Of a stretch of 64,000 nucleotides of DNA, positions 16,194 to 25,210 are shown in pieces; positions within the stretch are counted from its first letter, which is position 1, and every line of letters starts with the position of its first letter. The stretch is from contig CAVTHA010000015.1 of NCBI GenBank assembly GCA_963734435.1, positions 310,001-374,000 on the forward strand, written 5' to 3'. Under the pieces are notes generated by a model, which searched no databases, was not told where the DNA came from, and worked only from the letters and a program-made list of their open reading frames with translations. Made by a program: the position numbers and the translations under genes. Origin of the DNA: Bog-756 sp963734435. Lineage in GTDB: Bacteria; Actinomycetota; Acidimicrobiia; Acidimicrobiales; RAAP-2.

Positions 16194-17743
16194 CCCTTCG
16201 ACCGACCTACCGCCAGGCCGATGCGACGCGGTACCTGCGGCCCGGCGGAGCCTGGGACGTGCCCACGCTCGACCAGCTCCTGTCGTCGGGGCGCCACGCA
16301 TCGCGCACCGCGGTCGTCGACGGGGAGGTCAGCCTCGACGCCGCCTCGTTGGAACGGGCCGTCGCTGCCCTGGCCGGCAGCCTGAGATCCCTCGGCGTGG
16401 GCCGCGGGGACGTCGTGGCGTGGCAGCTCCCCAACTGGTGGGAGGCGGTGGTTCTGTTCCGGGCCGCCTGGCGCTGCGGCGCGGTGGCGGCGCCCATCCA
16501 CCACCAGGTGGGACCGGCCGAGGCGGAGCGCATGATCCAGTACCTCCAGCCGGTCGTGTCCCTGGCCGCCGCGGGCATGCCCGTTGGTGAGCTAGCGCCG
16601 GCCATCTCCGTACGGGGTGCCGACGCCGGCTTCGACGACTTGCTCGCCAGCGGGCTTGGCCTCGAGTCTGGTCGGGCCAAGGGCGTGGACCTGGCCGTCG
16701 TGCTGTTCACCACGGGCTCGACCGGCGACCCCAAGGCCGTGCTCCACACCCATCGCGCTCTGGCCTACAAGGCCCGTTCCATGGTCCGGGCCCACGGGCT
16801 CTCCGGCCAGGACACGGCTCTCATGCCTTCGCCGATGGCCCACGTGTCCGGGCTGTTGAACGGGGTGCTCGTGCCGGGAACGGCGACCATGCCGGTGGTC
16901 CTGATGGAGAAATGGGACCCCGAACGCGGGGTCCGGCTGGTCGGCCGCTACTCCGTCTCGTTCATGATCGGCCCACCGACCCTGTTCCTCGGCATGATGG
17001 CGGTGCCGGGCATGCGGTCGTCGACCAAGAGCCTCCGGGTCGTGTCCTGCGGCGGCACGGGCGTGACCCCTGAGTTCGTCGACGACGCTCGCCTCCAGCT
17101 CGGAGCCATGGTGAAACGGACCTACGGTTCGACCGAGGCCCCGACCGTCACCACCTGTACGGCGACTGACGACCCCGACCGGGCGCGTGACACTGACGGA
17201 AGGTCCGTGGGTGAGGCGGTCATCAAATTGGTCGAGCCGGGCACGACCCGTCAGGTCCGGCCGGGGGAGCGGGGCGAGGTCCTGCTCCGGGGCCCCGAGC
17301 TCTTCGTTGGCTACGGCCAATCCGACCAGACCGATCAAGCCGTGCGCCGGGGCTGGTTTGCCACCGGGGATCTCGGGACGCTGGACGAGGAGGGTTGGCT
17401 GACCATCGTGGGCCGTTGCAAGGACGTGATCATCAGAGCCGGCGAGAACATCGCCACCGCCGAGGTGGAGCGGCTCCTCGAGTTGCACCCGGGCGTACGC
17501 CAGGCCGTCGTGGTGGGGTGTCCCGACGAGCGACTCGGCGAGCGGGTGGCCGCCTTCGTCGTGGGTGACGGCGGGCTCGACGTGGAAGAATGCCGCCACT
17601 GGTTCTCGTCGAAGGGCGTGGCCCGGTTCAAGACGCCCGAACTGGTGGTCCACGTCGACGAGATCCCGCTGCTGGGCATCGGCAAGCCCGACCGCGCCAC
17701 GTTGCGCGACCGTGCCGCTCGCTTGGCCGGCGCCCAACGGTGA
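16190..17743 (+). CDS. AMP-dependent acyl-CoA synthetase/ligase
   Basis: 517 aa, GTG start in a GTGA overlap with the hydratase. It activates a carboxylic acid to its CoA thioester via an acyl-AMP. The P-loop is FTTGSTGDPKAVLHTHRA (about residues 175-192), followed by YGSTEAPT and the hinge region GWFATGDLGTLDEEGWLTIVGRCKD. The C-terminal catalytic Lys is in GIGKPDRATL. The protein is intact. Downstream, 25 bp away, is the HMG-CoA-synthase-like fusion, so the order hydratase, ligase, condensing enzyme, thiolase suggests one pathway. The acid substrate is not predictable from sequence. Confidence 0.93.
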   Translation: MTLRPTYRQADATRYLRPGGAWDVPTLDQLLSSGRHASRTAVVDGEVSLDAASLERAVAALAGSLRSLGVGRGDVVAWQLPNWWEAVVLFRAAWRCGAVAAPIHHQVGPAEAERMIQYLQPVVSLAAAGMPVGELAPAISVRGADAGFDDLLASGLGLESGRAKGVDLAVVLFTTGSTGDPKAVLHTHRALAYKARSMVRAHGLSGQDTALMPSPMAHVSGLLNGVLVPGTATMPVVLMEKWDPERGVRLVGRYSVSFMIGPPTLFLGMMAVPGMRSSTKSLRVVSCGGTGVTPEFVDDARLQLGAMVKRTYGSTEAPTVTTCTATDDPDRARDTDGRSVGEAVIKLVEPGTTRQVRPGERGEVLLRGPELFVGYGQSDQTDQAVRRGWFATGDLGTLDEEGWLTIVGRCKDVIIRAGENIATAEVERLLELHPGVRQAVVVGCPDERLGERVAAFVVGDGGLDVEECRHWFSSKGVARFKTPELVVHVDEIPLLGIGKPDRATLRDRAARLAGAQR

Positions 17744-17768
17744 GGGCGGTTCGAGGAGGGGAGCGCTG

Positions 17769-19162
17769 ATGGCTCCGGGGATCGTTTCGTGGGGAACCTA
17801 CCTTCCCTATTGGCGACTGCAGCGCCAGGCCGTCGGCGCAGCCTTCGGCACCGGCGGGGGCAAGGGCAGCCGCGCCGTGGCCTCCTACGACGAGGACACC
17901 ACCACTCTCGGGGTCGAGGCGTCCCGCCGCGCCCTCGACCCGACGGCGTGCCCCACCCCGTCGACGTGCTGTTCTCCACGCCCGATCCGGCCTACCTGGA
18001 CAAGACCAACGCCACCACCATCCACGCCGCCCTCGGCCTGGCGCCCGACGGCGGCGCCTACGACCTGTGCGGGTCGGTGCGTTCCGCCTGGGCGACGCTG
18101 CGGCTGGCCGCACTGAACGCCGCCCACCGCCCGACGTTGGCCGTCGTCTCCGACCTCAGGACCGGACTGGCCGGTGGCCCGGAGGAGAGCCAGGCCGGCG
18201 ACGGCGCCGTCGCCTTTCTCTTCGGCCCCAGCGGCGGGGTGGCCGACGTGATCGGCCAGGCATCGGCCACCGACGAATTCCTCGACCGGTGGCGGGTCCC
18301 CGGCGAGACGGCCTCCCGCCAGTGGGAGGACCGCTTCGGCGAGGAGGCTCTCGTGCCCCCGGCCCGGCAGGCGTTCGCCGACGCCCTGGAGCGCGCCGGA
18401 CTGGCCGTGGGGGATGTCGACCACCTGGTGGTGGCCGGGTTGCATGCCCGGGCGGTCACCAGCGTGCGAGGCTCACTCGGCGTCGACCGCGAACGCCTGG
18501 CCCCCGACTACGGGGCCCGCGTCGGCAACCTCGGCGCGGCCCAGGCGGCCATGGGGCTCGCCGACGCCTTGGAGCGCGCCGCCCCGGGGCAGGTGATCGC
18601 CGTGGTGGGGCTGGCCGACGGCGCCGATGCCGTCGTGTTGCGGACCACACCGGCTCTCGCGGTCGTCCAGTCGGCGCGGCGTCGGGCCGGTCTGGCGACG
18701 GTGGCCGACGCAGTCGAGCAGGGTCGGGGCGATCTTCCCTACGCCGTCTTCCTCACCTGGCGCGGGCAGTTGCGGCGCGAGCCCCCTCGCCGACCCGACC
18801 CCGAGCGCCCTGACGCCCCCGCCATGCGGCGCAACGAGGGATGGAAGTTCGCCTTCGCCGCCAGCCGTTGCCTGGAGTGCGGCTTCGTCCACCTGCCTCC
18901 CACCCGGGTCTGTCTCTCCTGCCGCTCGGTCGACCGGATGGAGCCACAACGGCTCGCCGATGTGCGGGGCACCATTGCCACCTATACCGTCGACCAGCTG
19001 GCCTTCAGTCTCTCCCCGCCGCTGGTGGGGGCGATCGTCGACTTCGACGGCGGGGGCCGCTATCGCGGCGAGATGACCGACGTCGACCCCGGGTCGTTGG
19101 CCATCGGCACACGGGTCGAGATGACGTTCCGGCGCTTCTACACCGCCCAGGGCGTGCAGTAA
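17769..19162 (+). CDS. HMG-CoA synthase-like domain fused to DUF35 zinc-ribbon/OB-fold domain (one frameshift near 17942)
   Basis: About 464 aa restored. The N-terminal ~330 residues look like a 3-hydroxy-3-methylglutaryl-CoA-synthase/thiolase-fold protein: SWGTYLPYWRLQR, ASYDEDTTTLGVEAS, then the Cys-bearing DLCGSVRSAW and the helix PDYGARVGNLGAAQAAMGLADAL. The C-terminal ~120 residues are a DUF35 unit with zinc-ribbon cysteines (CLECGFVHLPPTRVCLSC) and an OB fold (GTIATYTVDQLAF). The first 60 codons are in a different frame from the rest; one base lost at CTCGACCCGAC (17936-17945) explains it. It probably makes or breaks a C-C bond on acyl-CoA and channels substrate through the OB domain. 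Confidence 0.8.
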
Positions 19163-19196
19163 TTACTTCTGGAAGGCGCGGCCGGTCTCGGACCAG

Positions 19197-19216
19197 CCCG
19201 ACCCACCAGGGTCGGG
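19197..19216 (+). terminator. perfect 8-bp GC hairpin after the HMGS-like gene
   Basis: CCCGACCC, loop ACCA, GGGTCGGG: a perfect 8-bp stem 34 nt after the stop at 19162 and 57 nt before the next ATG. There is no T-tract, but high-GC actinobacteria often use stem-only terminators. It could also be a processing or attenuation site. Confidence 0.5.
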
Positions 19217-19272
19217 TGTCGCGGTGGATGATGCCGCGGCCCGGGGGGTACACGCAGGAGGGAGAGGCTGAC

Positions 19273-20478
19273 ATGGCCAGCAGAGGCATTCGTGACCGGG
19301 TGGCGATCGTCGGCATGGGCTGCACCCCGTTCGGTGAGCTGTGGGACAAGAGCGTCGACGATCTGCTGACCGACGCCACCGTCGAGTGCACCGCCTCGGC
19401 CGGCATCGAGCTCGCTGACGTCGACGCCTTCTGGCTCGGGACGATGGGATCCGGGCAGTCGGGCCTCACCCTGTCTCGGCCGCTCAAGATCGACTACAAG
19501 CCGGTGACCCGCGTCGAGAATTTCTGCGCCACCGGATCCGAAGCCCTGCGGAACGCGTGCTATGCGGTGGCATCGGGCGCCTACGACCTGGCCATGGCGG
19601 CCGGGGTGGAGAAGCTGAAGGATTCGGGCTACTCCGGTCTCACCGGAATCCGCCAGGTCGGCGACGGGACCAACGCCGGGCTCAGCTCACCGGCCGCCTT
19701 CTCCTTCCTGGTCCCGGCCTATGCCCACAAGTACGGAGTGGACACCGACGAGCTCAAGGCCGTGATGACCAGGATCGCCTGGAAGAACCACCGCAACGGG
19801 GCGGTCAATCCCCGGGCCCAGTTCCGCAAGGAGGTTTCGCTCGAGAAGATCGCCTCGTCCCCCCTGGTCGCCGGCCAACTGGGCGTCTTCGACTGCAGCG
19901 GTGTGAGCGATGGTGCCGCAGCCGCCGTGGTGTGCCGGGCCGAGGATGCTCACCGTTACACGGATTCGCCCCTCTACGTGAAGGGCCTGAGCTTCGTGGC
20001 CGGGCCGGCCGCCGGCATCATCGACCCCGACTACGACTACACCACCTTCGAGGAGGTGGTCAGGTCGGCCACGGATGCCTATCGGCAGGCGGGAGTGACC
20101 GACCCCCGGTCGGAGCTGGCTATGGCGGAGGTGCACGACTGCTTCACCCCGACCGAGCTGGTACTGATGGAGGATCTCGGCTTTGCCGACCGCGGCACTG
20201 CTTGGAAAGAGGTGCTGGCCGGCACCTTCGACCGGGACGGCGAGCTCCCGGTCAATCCCGACGGCGGACTGAAGAGCTTCGGGCACCCGATCGGCGCATC
20301 AGGCTTGCGCATGCTCTTCGAGTGCTGGCTGCAGCTGCGGGGCCAGGCCCCCCCGGAGCGCCAGGTCGCCACCGTGACCGACGCGGGCCGCACGCTGGGG
20401 CTCACCCACAACCTGGGCGGCGGGCCGGGCGAGTGCGTGAGCTTCGTCGGCGTGTGGGGCAGCGAGCCCTCGGAATGA
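19273..20478 (+). CDS. thiolase-like acyl-CoA acetyltransferase (lipid-transfer-protein type)
   Basis: 401 aa. The N-terminal RDRVAIVGMGCTPFGELWD motif is typical of SCP-2/lipid-transfer-type thiolases. The nucleophile region is VENFCATGSEALRNACYAV. C-terminally there is FGHPIGASGLRM with the catalytic His, and HNLGGGPGECVSFVGVWG, where the second active-site Cys would sit. It should cleave or form 3-ketoacyl-CoA. In steroid and terpenoid degradation such thiolases need a DUF35 partner; the preceding gene ends with exactly such a domain. A GGAGGGAGAGG ribosome-binding site precedes the ATG at 19273. It is separated from the upstream gene by a strong hairpin. Confidence 0.88.
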   Translation: MASRGIRDRVAIVGMGCTPFGELWDKSVDDLLTDATVECTASAGIELADVDAFWLGTMGSGQSGLTLSRPLKIDYKPVTRVENFCATGSEALRNACYAVASGAYDLAMAAGVEKLKDSGYSGLTGIRQVGDGTNAGLSSPAAFSFLVPAYAHKYGVDTDELKAVMTRIAWKNHRNGAVNPRAQFRKEVSLEKIASSPLVAGQLGVFDCSGVSDGAAAAVVCRAEDAHRYTDSPLYVKGLSFVAGPAAGIIDPDYDYTTFEEVVRSATDAYRQAGVTDPRSELAMAEVHDCFTPTELVLMEDLGFADRGTAWKEVLAGTFDRDGELPVNPDGGLKSFGHPIGASGLRMLFECWLQLRGQAPPERQVATVTDAGRTLGLTHNLGGGPGECVSFVGVWGSEPSE

Positions 20479-20494
20479 CGGCGTAGAGCAGCCG

Positions 20495-21988
20495 GTGGAG
20501 CCGGTGCACGAGGAGCCCTTCGGGCGGCTGGTCGAGCGAGTGTCGGGCTCCGACCCCGATCGGGTCGCCCTGATCATCGACGGTACGTCGACCACCTATG
20601 GGGAGCTGGGTTCCGCGGTGCGCTCCTGTGCTGCCGCCCTCCGATCGGCCGGCGTCGAGCCGGGTTGGCGGATCCCGTTGGTGGACGACACGAGCGTGCT
20701 GTCGGTGGCCACGCTCATCGGCGCCGCACGCATCGGCGCGGGCATCAGCACTGATGAACCCCAGACTCACGAGCGACGAGCTGGGCGTGCTCATGGAAGT
20801 AGCCGGAACCGGTCCGATCGGAGTCGCCGGCGAGCCGTACGGGGCGCTGCTCCGTGGTACCGGGCGGACGAGCGTCGTAGGTGCCAAGCAGTTGACCGCC
20901 CACCGGGCCGGAGACCACCAGCCGTTGCGGCCCGCCGACCCTGACGACGAAGTGGTCCTCCTCTTCACCAGCGGCACGACCGGAACCCCGAAGGCGGTGC
21001 CGCTGCCCCAGACCTTGGTGCTCACCAGGATCGACGCCTACGCGCCGAAGGTGGATCGGGTCCCCGCCGTCTCCTTGATGTGCGTCCCCTTCGTGCACAT
21101 CGGGGGGATGCTCGGGTTGATGGTGGCGCTCGCCCGGGGCTCGACGACCGTGGTGCAGACTCGCTTCGATGCCGGGGAGTGGCTGGCATTGGTGCAGCGG
21201 CACGGGGTGCACACCTCGTTCTTGGTGCCCACCATGCTCCACCGCATCCTCGAGCACCCCGACTTCGCCCGCACGGACCTCGGATCACTGGTGAGCCTGA
21301 CCTACGGCGCGGCGCCGGCCTCGCCCCAGTTGATCCGGGCGGCCATCGATGCCCTGCCTGGCGTGGCCCTGACCAACACCTTCGGCCAGACCGAAACGAT
21401 GGGCTCCATCACCGCGCTCGGTCCTGGCGACCATCCTCCGGAGCGGCTCTCCTCGGTCGGCCGGCCGCTCCCGGGGGTGGAGGTCCGCATCGTCGACCCG
21501 GTGACGAGAGCGCCCGTGTCCGAGGGGACGGTCGGCGAGTTGTGGGTGAAGAGCGCCTCCAGCGTGGTCCCGGCCTCGCTGGGTGCGGACCCGTCGGTTC
21601 CCGACGGCTGGTTCCGCACCGGCGACATGGTGTCGGCCGACCAGGACGGCTACCTCTATCCTTCCGGACGCCTGGTCGACACCATCAACCGGGCCGGGGA
21701 GAAATTCTCCCGTCCGAGGTGGAGGAAGTGGTGAGGACCCATTCGGCCGTCCGGGACGTGGCCGTGGTCGGAGTGCCGGACTCGGAGATGGGCAACCGGG
21801 TGGGCGTGGCTACCGTCGTGCGCCAGCCGGTCACCCTCGATGAGCTCCGGGAGCACTGCGCTGCCCGACTGGCCACGTTCAAGCTACCCGAGCGCCTGGT
21901 CGTGGTGGACGAGATTCCCTACAACGACTTCGGGAAGGTGGACCGCAAGCGACTGCGGGCCGAGTTCGAGGTCGTGCCGTCCACGTGA
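20495..21988 (+). CDS. AMP-dependent acyl-CoA synthetase (two frameshifts, near 20750 and 21703)
   Basis: About 498 aa restored, GTG start. The three pieces join cleanly: the N-terminal domain up to IGAGIS, then ALMNPRLTSDELG onward with the P-loop LFTSGTTGTPKAVPL, TFGQTETMGS and GWFRTGDMVSADQDGYLYPSGR, then KILPSEVEEVVRTHSAVRDV with the C-terminal lysine segment YNDFGKVDRKRL. The first break needs one added base in ATCAGCACTG. The second needs one added A in GAGAAATTC. A second CoA ligase in the same block implies either two acid substrates or a side-chain and ring division of labour. Its stop overlaps the E1 alpha gene. Confidence 0.85.
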
Positions 21989-23004
21989 CCGGCGATCGGG
22001 GGGAAGCATCCGGGACGGCGACCGGCAAGCTCTCCGAGGAAGCGGCGCTGCGCATCTACCGGACCATGGCCACCATCCGGACGACCGAGGACCGGATCGT
22101 CCAGGGGCTGAACGCCGGTCAGCTGCGGATGACCTACTACGGCGTGCGGGGCCAGGAGGCCATCCCGGCCGCGATCTCCGAGTACCTGCGCCCCGACGAC
22201 TACATGGTCACCACCTACCGGGGAATGCACGACTGCATCGCCAAGGGGGTGCCCCTCGACGAGCTGGTGGCGGAGATGTGCGGCAAGGTCACCGGCACGT
22301 CCAAGGGCAAGGGGGGCCCGATGCACCTGTCGGATCCCCAGTCGGGCCTCATGGTGACCACTGGTGTGGTCGGCGGCGGGTTGCCGATCGCCGTCGGGTT
22401 GGCACTGGCCTGCCAGCTGCGGGGCACGGACCAGGTCGCGGTGGCCAATTTCGGCGACGGCGCGACCAGCATCGGCGCCACCCACGAAGCCTGCAACCTG
22501 GCGGCGCTGTGGGAGGTGCCACTGGTGTTCGTCTGCCAGCACAACCAGTACGGCGAGCACACGAGGTTCGCCGACTTCACCCGCACCACCAGTTTGGCGG
22601 AACGCTTCCGGGGTTACGGGATGGCGGCGGCGACCGTCGACGGCAACCGCGTCGTCGACATGGCGGCCGCCGCCGAGGACGCCATCGGCCGGGCCAGGGC
22701 CGGCGGGGGGCCGACCTTCCTCGAGTGCCTGACCTACCGGCTGGGCGGGCACACCTTCGGCGCCACGACCGAGTACATGGACCCCGCCGAGATGGCACGT
22801 CGCGAGGCCGACGAGCCGGTGGCCCGCTACCGCCGCTGGCTGGTCGACGAGCTCGGGATCGGCGGAGACGTCCTCTCGGGCATCGACGGCGAAGTCCACC
22901 AGAGGGTGGATGCCGCCTTGGCGACGGCCGAGGCCGGCGCCGACCCCCCGATCGACGAGTTGATGACCGACGTGTTCTCGAGCCCGGAGGCGCTCCCCCG
23001 ATGA
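21985..23004 (+). CDS. thiamine-pyrophosphate-dependent dehydrogenase E1 component, alpha subunit
   Basis: 339 aa, GTG start overlapping the ligase stop (GTGA). E1 alpha subunits of pyruvate, acetoin and branched-chain 2-oxoacid dehydrogenases decarboxylate the 2-oxoacid using thiamine diphosphate. Visible features are YRTMATIRTTEDRI, the conserved GKGGPMHLSD loop and the ThDP/Mg motif NFGDGATSIGATHEACNLAA followed by HNQYG. The gene overlaps E1 beta by 4 nt (ATGA), and a lipoyl domain protein follows, so a mini-complex is encoded. The closest architecture by eye is the acetoin/acetaldehyde type (E1 alpha, E1 beta, lipoyl carrier). Neither a full E2 acyltransferase nor an E3 is present. Confidence 0.9.
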   Translation: MTGDRGEASGTATGKLSEEAALRIYRTMATIRTTEDRIVQGLNAGQLRMTYYGVRGQEAIPAAISEYLRPDDYMVTTYRGMHDCIAKGVPLDELVAEMCGKVTGTSKGKGGPMHLSDPQSGLMVTTGVVGGGLPIAVGLALACQLRGTDQVAVANFGDGATSIGATHEACNLAALWEVPLVFVCQHNQYGEHTRFADFTRTTSLAERFRGYGMAAATVDGNRVVDMAAAAEDAIGRARAGGGPTFLECLTYRLGGHTFGATTEYMDPAEMARREADEPVARYRRWLVDELGIGGDVLSGIDGEVHQRVDAALATAEAGADPPIDELMTDVFSSPEALPR

Positions 23005-24026
23005 CCGCACAGACTCGGACACCCGAGGCCGACCGATCGGTCGACCCGGTCCATACCATGTCCGAGGCGGTCAACCAGGCACTGGACCAGGCCATGGCCG
23101 AGGATCCGGAAGTGTTCGTCCTGGGCGAGGACATCGAGGACCCCATCGGTGGGGTGATGAAGGGGACCAAGGGCCTGTCCACCAAGTACGGGCGTGCACG
23201 CGTTCGCAACACGCCCATCTCCGAGCAGGCAATCGTCGGCACCGCCATCGGCGCCTCCCTGGTGGGAATGCGGCCGGTCGCCGAGGTGATGCTCATGGAC
23301 TTCTTCGCCGTGGCCATGGACCAAGTGGCCAACCACGCCGCCAAGCTCCGCTACATGTCAGGCGGGCGGACCAATGTGCCCATCACCATCCGCACCTCGG
23401 TCGGGGGTGGTCGCCAGTTCGGCGCCCAGCACTCCCAGTCCCTCGAAGCATGGATGATGCACATCCCCGGGCTGAAGGTGGCGGTCCCGAGCACGCCCCG
23501 CGACGCCAAAGGACTGCTGACCGCCTGCATCTTCGACGACGACCCCTGCATCTTCATGGAGACGATGTCGTTGCTGTTCACCCGGGGGCCCGTCCCTACC
23601 GGCCGGCTGGAGATCCCACTCGGTCGGGCCGAGGTCAGGCGGCCCGGCGAGGACGTGACCGTGGTGACCTGGGGATGGCAGGTGCCCGAAGCCCTGGCCG
23701 CAGCCGATCAGCTCGCCGACGAGGGCATCGGCACCGAGGTGATCGACCTTCGGACCCTGGTCCCGTTGGATCGTGACGCCATCCTCGACAGTGTGGCCAG
23801 GACCACCAGGCTGGTGGTGGTCCATGCCGCCACCCAGTTCGCCGGCCCGGGGGCGGAGATCGCCTCGATGGTCTCCCACGAACTGTTCGGCCGCCTTTCG
23901 GCCCCGGTCGAACGGCTGGGCGCCCGCTACTCGCCGATCCCCTACGCCGCCGTACTGGAGGCTGCCCATTTCCCCGGTCGAGGCCGCATCGCCGAGCGGG
24001 TGCGGGCCGTCGTCCGTTCGTCCTGA
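23001..24026 (+). CDS. thiamine-pyrophosphate-dependent dehydrogenase E1 component, beta subunit (transketolase-like)
   Basis: 341 aa, ATG overlapping the alpha-subunit stop. The N-terminal pyrimidine-binding domain shows MSEAVNQALDQAMAEDP, VFVLGEDIED and RVRNTPISEQAIVGTAIGAS. The cofactor-contact helix is MDFFAVAMDQVANHAAKLRYM. A conserved GGRQFGAQHSQSLEAW loop and a C-terminal regulatory domain (DVTVVTWGWQVPEALAAAD, VIDLRTLVPLDRDAIL) complete the fold. It forms an alpha2beta2 E1 with the preceding gene. The putative lipoyl carrier starts 8 bp after its stop. Confidence 0.92.
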   Translation: MTAQTRTPEADRSVDPVHTMSEAVNQALDQAMAEDPEVFVLGEDIEDPIGGVMKGTKGLSTKYGRARVRNTPISEQAIVGTAIGASLVGMRPVAEVMLMDFFAVAMDQVANHAAKLRYMSGGRTNVPITIRTSVGGGRQFGAQHSQSLEAWMMHIPGLKVAVPSTPRDAKGLLTACIFDDDPCIFMETMSLLFTRGPVPTGRLEIPLGRAEVRRPGEDVTVVTWGWQVPEALAAADQLADEGIGTEVIDLRTLVPLDRDAILDSVARTTRLVVVHAATQFAGPGAEIASMVSHELFGRLSAPVERLGARYSPIPYAAVLEAAHFPGRGRIAERVRAVVRSS

Positions 24027-24033
24027 GGACGGC

Positions 24034-24282
24034 ATGGGCGACGACCACCGGACGCCGATCCGGATCCCGCAGGCCGGGGTGGCCATGACCGAGGGGACCA
24101 TCGTCGAATGGTTGGTGAGCGACGGTGACCGGGTGGGCACAGGGGATGTGCTCTACCGGCTGGAGACCGAGAAGGTGGAGCTCGACGTGGAGGCTCCGGT
24201 CGAAGGCGTGGTCCGGGTGACCGGCCAAGTCGGGCAGACCTACCCGGTGGGCGAGGACGTCGGCTACATCGACAGCCCCTGA
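24034..24282 (+). CDS. stand-alone lipoyl/biotinyl carrier domain protein
   Basis: 82 aa: a single biotin/lipoyl attachment domain with the exposed-lysine hairpin ETEKVELDVEAPVEG (Lys47) and the usual RIPQAGVAMTEGTIVEWLV start. Normal E2 proteins carry this domain fused to a subunit-binding domain and an acyltransferase core; both are absent. Placed directly after E1 alpha and E1 beta, it probably receives the reductively transferred acyl group from E1. A separate E2 core and E3 must be encoded elsewhere, or the carrier hands the acyl group to another acceptor. The ATG has weak spacing from the upstream stop and no strong ribosome-binding site. The family call is firm. Confidence 0.85.
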   Translation: MGDDHRTPIRIPQAGVAMTEGTIVEWLVSDGDRVGTGDVLYRLETEKVELDVEAPVEGVVRVTGQVGQTYPVGEDVGYIDSP

Positions 24283-24334
24283 GGGCGGCCCGGTCTCACA
24301 GTACCCTGGTGGCCCCGACGGCAGAAGGAGAGGC

Positions 24335-25195
24335 GTGGAGACCACGGATCTGGAGACGATCATCTACGAGAAGGACGGGCCCATCGCCCGCATCGTCCTC
24401 AACACGCCCGAGAAGGCGAACATCCAAACCGCTCAGCAGGTGTGGGATTTCGAGGATGCCCTCAAATGGGCCGACCGCGATGAGGAGGTGAAGGTGGTCA
24501 TCGTGAAGGGCAACGGCAAGGGCTTCTGCGCCGGGCACGCCATCGTCGAGCCCGCGGAGATGGCCCGGGTGTACCCGACCACCGGCCCGACCCCCGAGCG
24601 CACCTGGAAGAAGCACAACTACGACCTCTTCGTGTGGCCGCCGCTCAACCTGTGGGAGTTCTCCAAGGCCACCATCGCCCAGGTGCACGGCTACTGCCTG
24701 GGTGGGGGGACCATCTACGGCTACCTGACCGACCTGACCATCGCCTCGGACGACGCCTATTTCCAAATGCCGCTGCCGCAGGGGTTCGGCCTCCCTGGCG
24801 CCCAGACCCTGGTCGAGCCCTGGGCTCTCATGAACTGGAAGCGCGCCTACGAGTACCTCTACCTCTCGCCCACGCTCTCGGCCGAGGAAGCGCACGAGTG
24901 GGGCCTGATCAACCGGGTGGTGCCGCGAGCCGACCTCGAAACCGCCGTCGAGGAGGTGGCGACCACCATCGCCCGAATGCCGCTCACCACCATCCTGACG
25001 GTGAAGGCGGGGGTCAAGCGGGCCTGGGAGACCATGGGCATGCGGGTGCACCTGCAGAGCACGGCGGACTTCACCTCCATCGCCAGCGCCGCCACCGACG
25101 TGAGGGAGTTCATGGCCCAGCGGGGCGGACGCCTCCCTCGGCAGGTGGCCGGGGACCAGCCGAAGCCGGGGGAGACCGACCGGTCGGCCGGGTGA
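24335..25195 (+). CDS. enoyl-CoA hydratase/isomerase family protein
   Basis: 286 aa with a GTG start behind an AAGGAGAGGC ribosome-binding site. Crotonase signature: IARIVLNTPEKANIQ, the oxyanion segment GKGFCAGHAIVEP, then VHGYCLGGGTIYGYLTDLTIAS. The segment after FQMPLPQGFGLPGAQTLVEP is typical of CoA-substrate isomerases and hydratases. It closes the CoA block that includes two ligases, thiolase-like proteins and the E1 components. It is convergent with the SnoaL-like gene, 15 bp away. The specific reaction (hydratase, isomerase or ring-cleaving hydrolase) cannot be decided. Confidence 0.88.
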   Translation: METTDLETIIYEKDGPIARIVLNTPEKANIQTAQQVWDFEDALKWADRDEEVKVVIVKGNGKGFCAGHAIVEPAEMARVYPTTGPTPERTWKKHNYDLFVWPPLNLWEFSKATIAQVHGYCLGGGTIYGYLTDLTIASDDAYFQMPLPQGFGLPGAQTLVEPWALMNWKRAYEYLYLSPTLSAEEAHEWGLINRVVPRADLETAVEEVATTIARMPLTTILTVKAGVKRAWETMGMRVHLQSTADFTSIASAATDVREFMAQRGGRLPRQVAGDQPKPGETDRSAG

Positions 25196-25210
25196 CCGGA
25201 CCGGGGCCGG

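Noticed and set aside
14577..16301. Long minus-strand open frame over the ferredoxin and enoyl-CoA hydratase
   Set aside because: The composition is His/Gly/Arg-rich antisense coding, and the plus-strand genes have clear crotonase and ferredoxin motifs.
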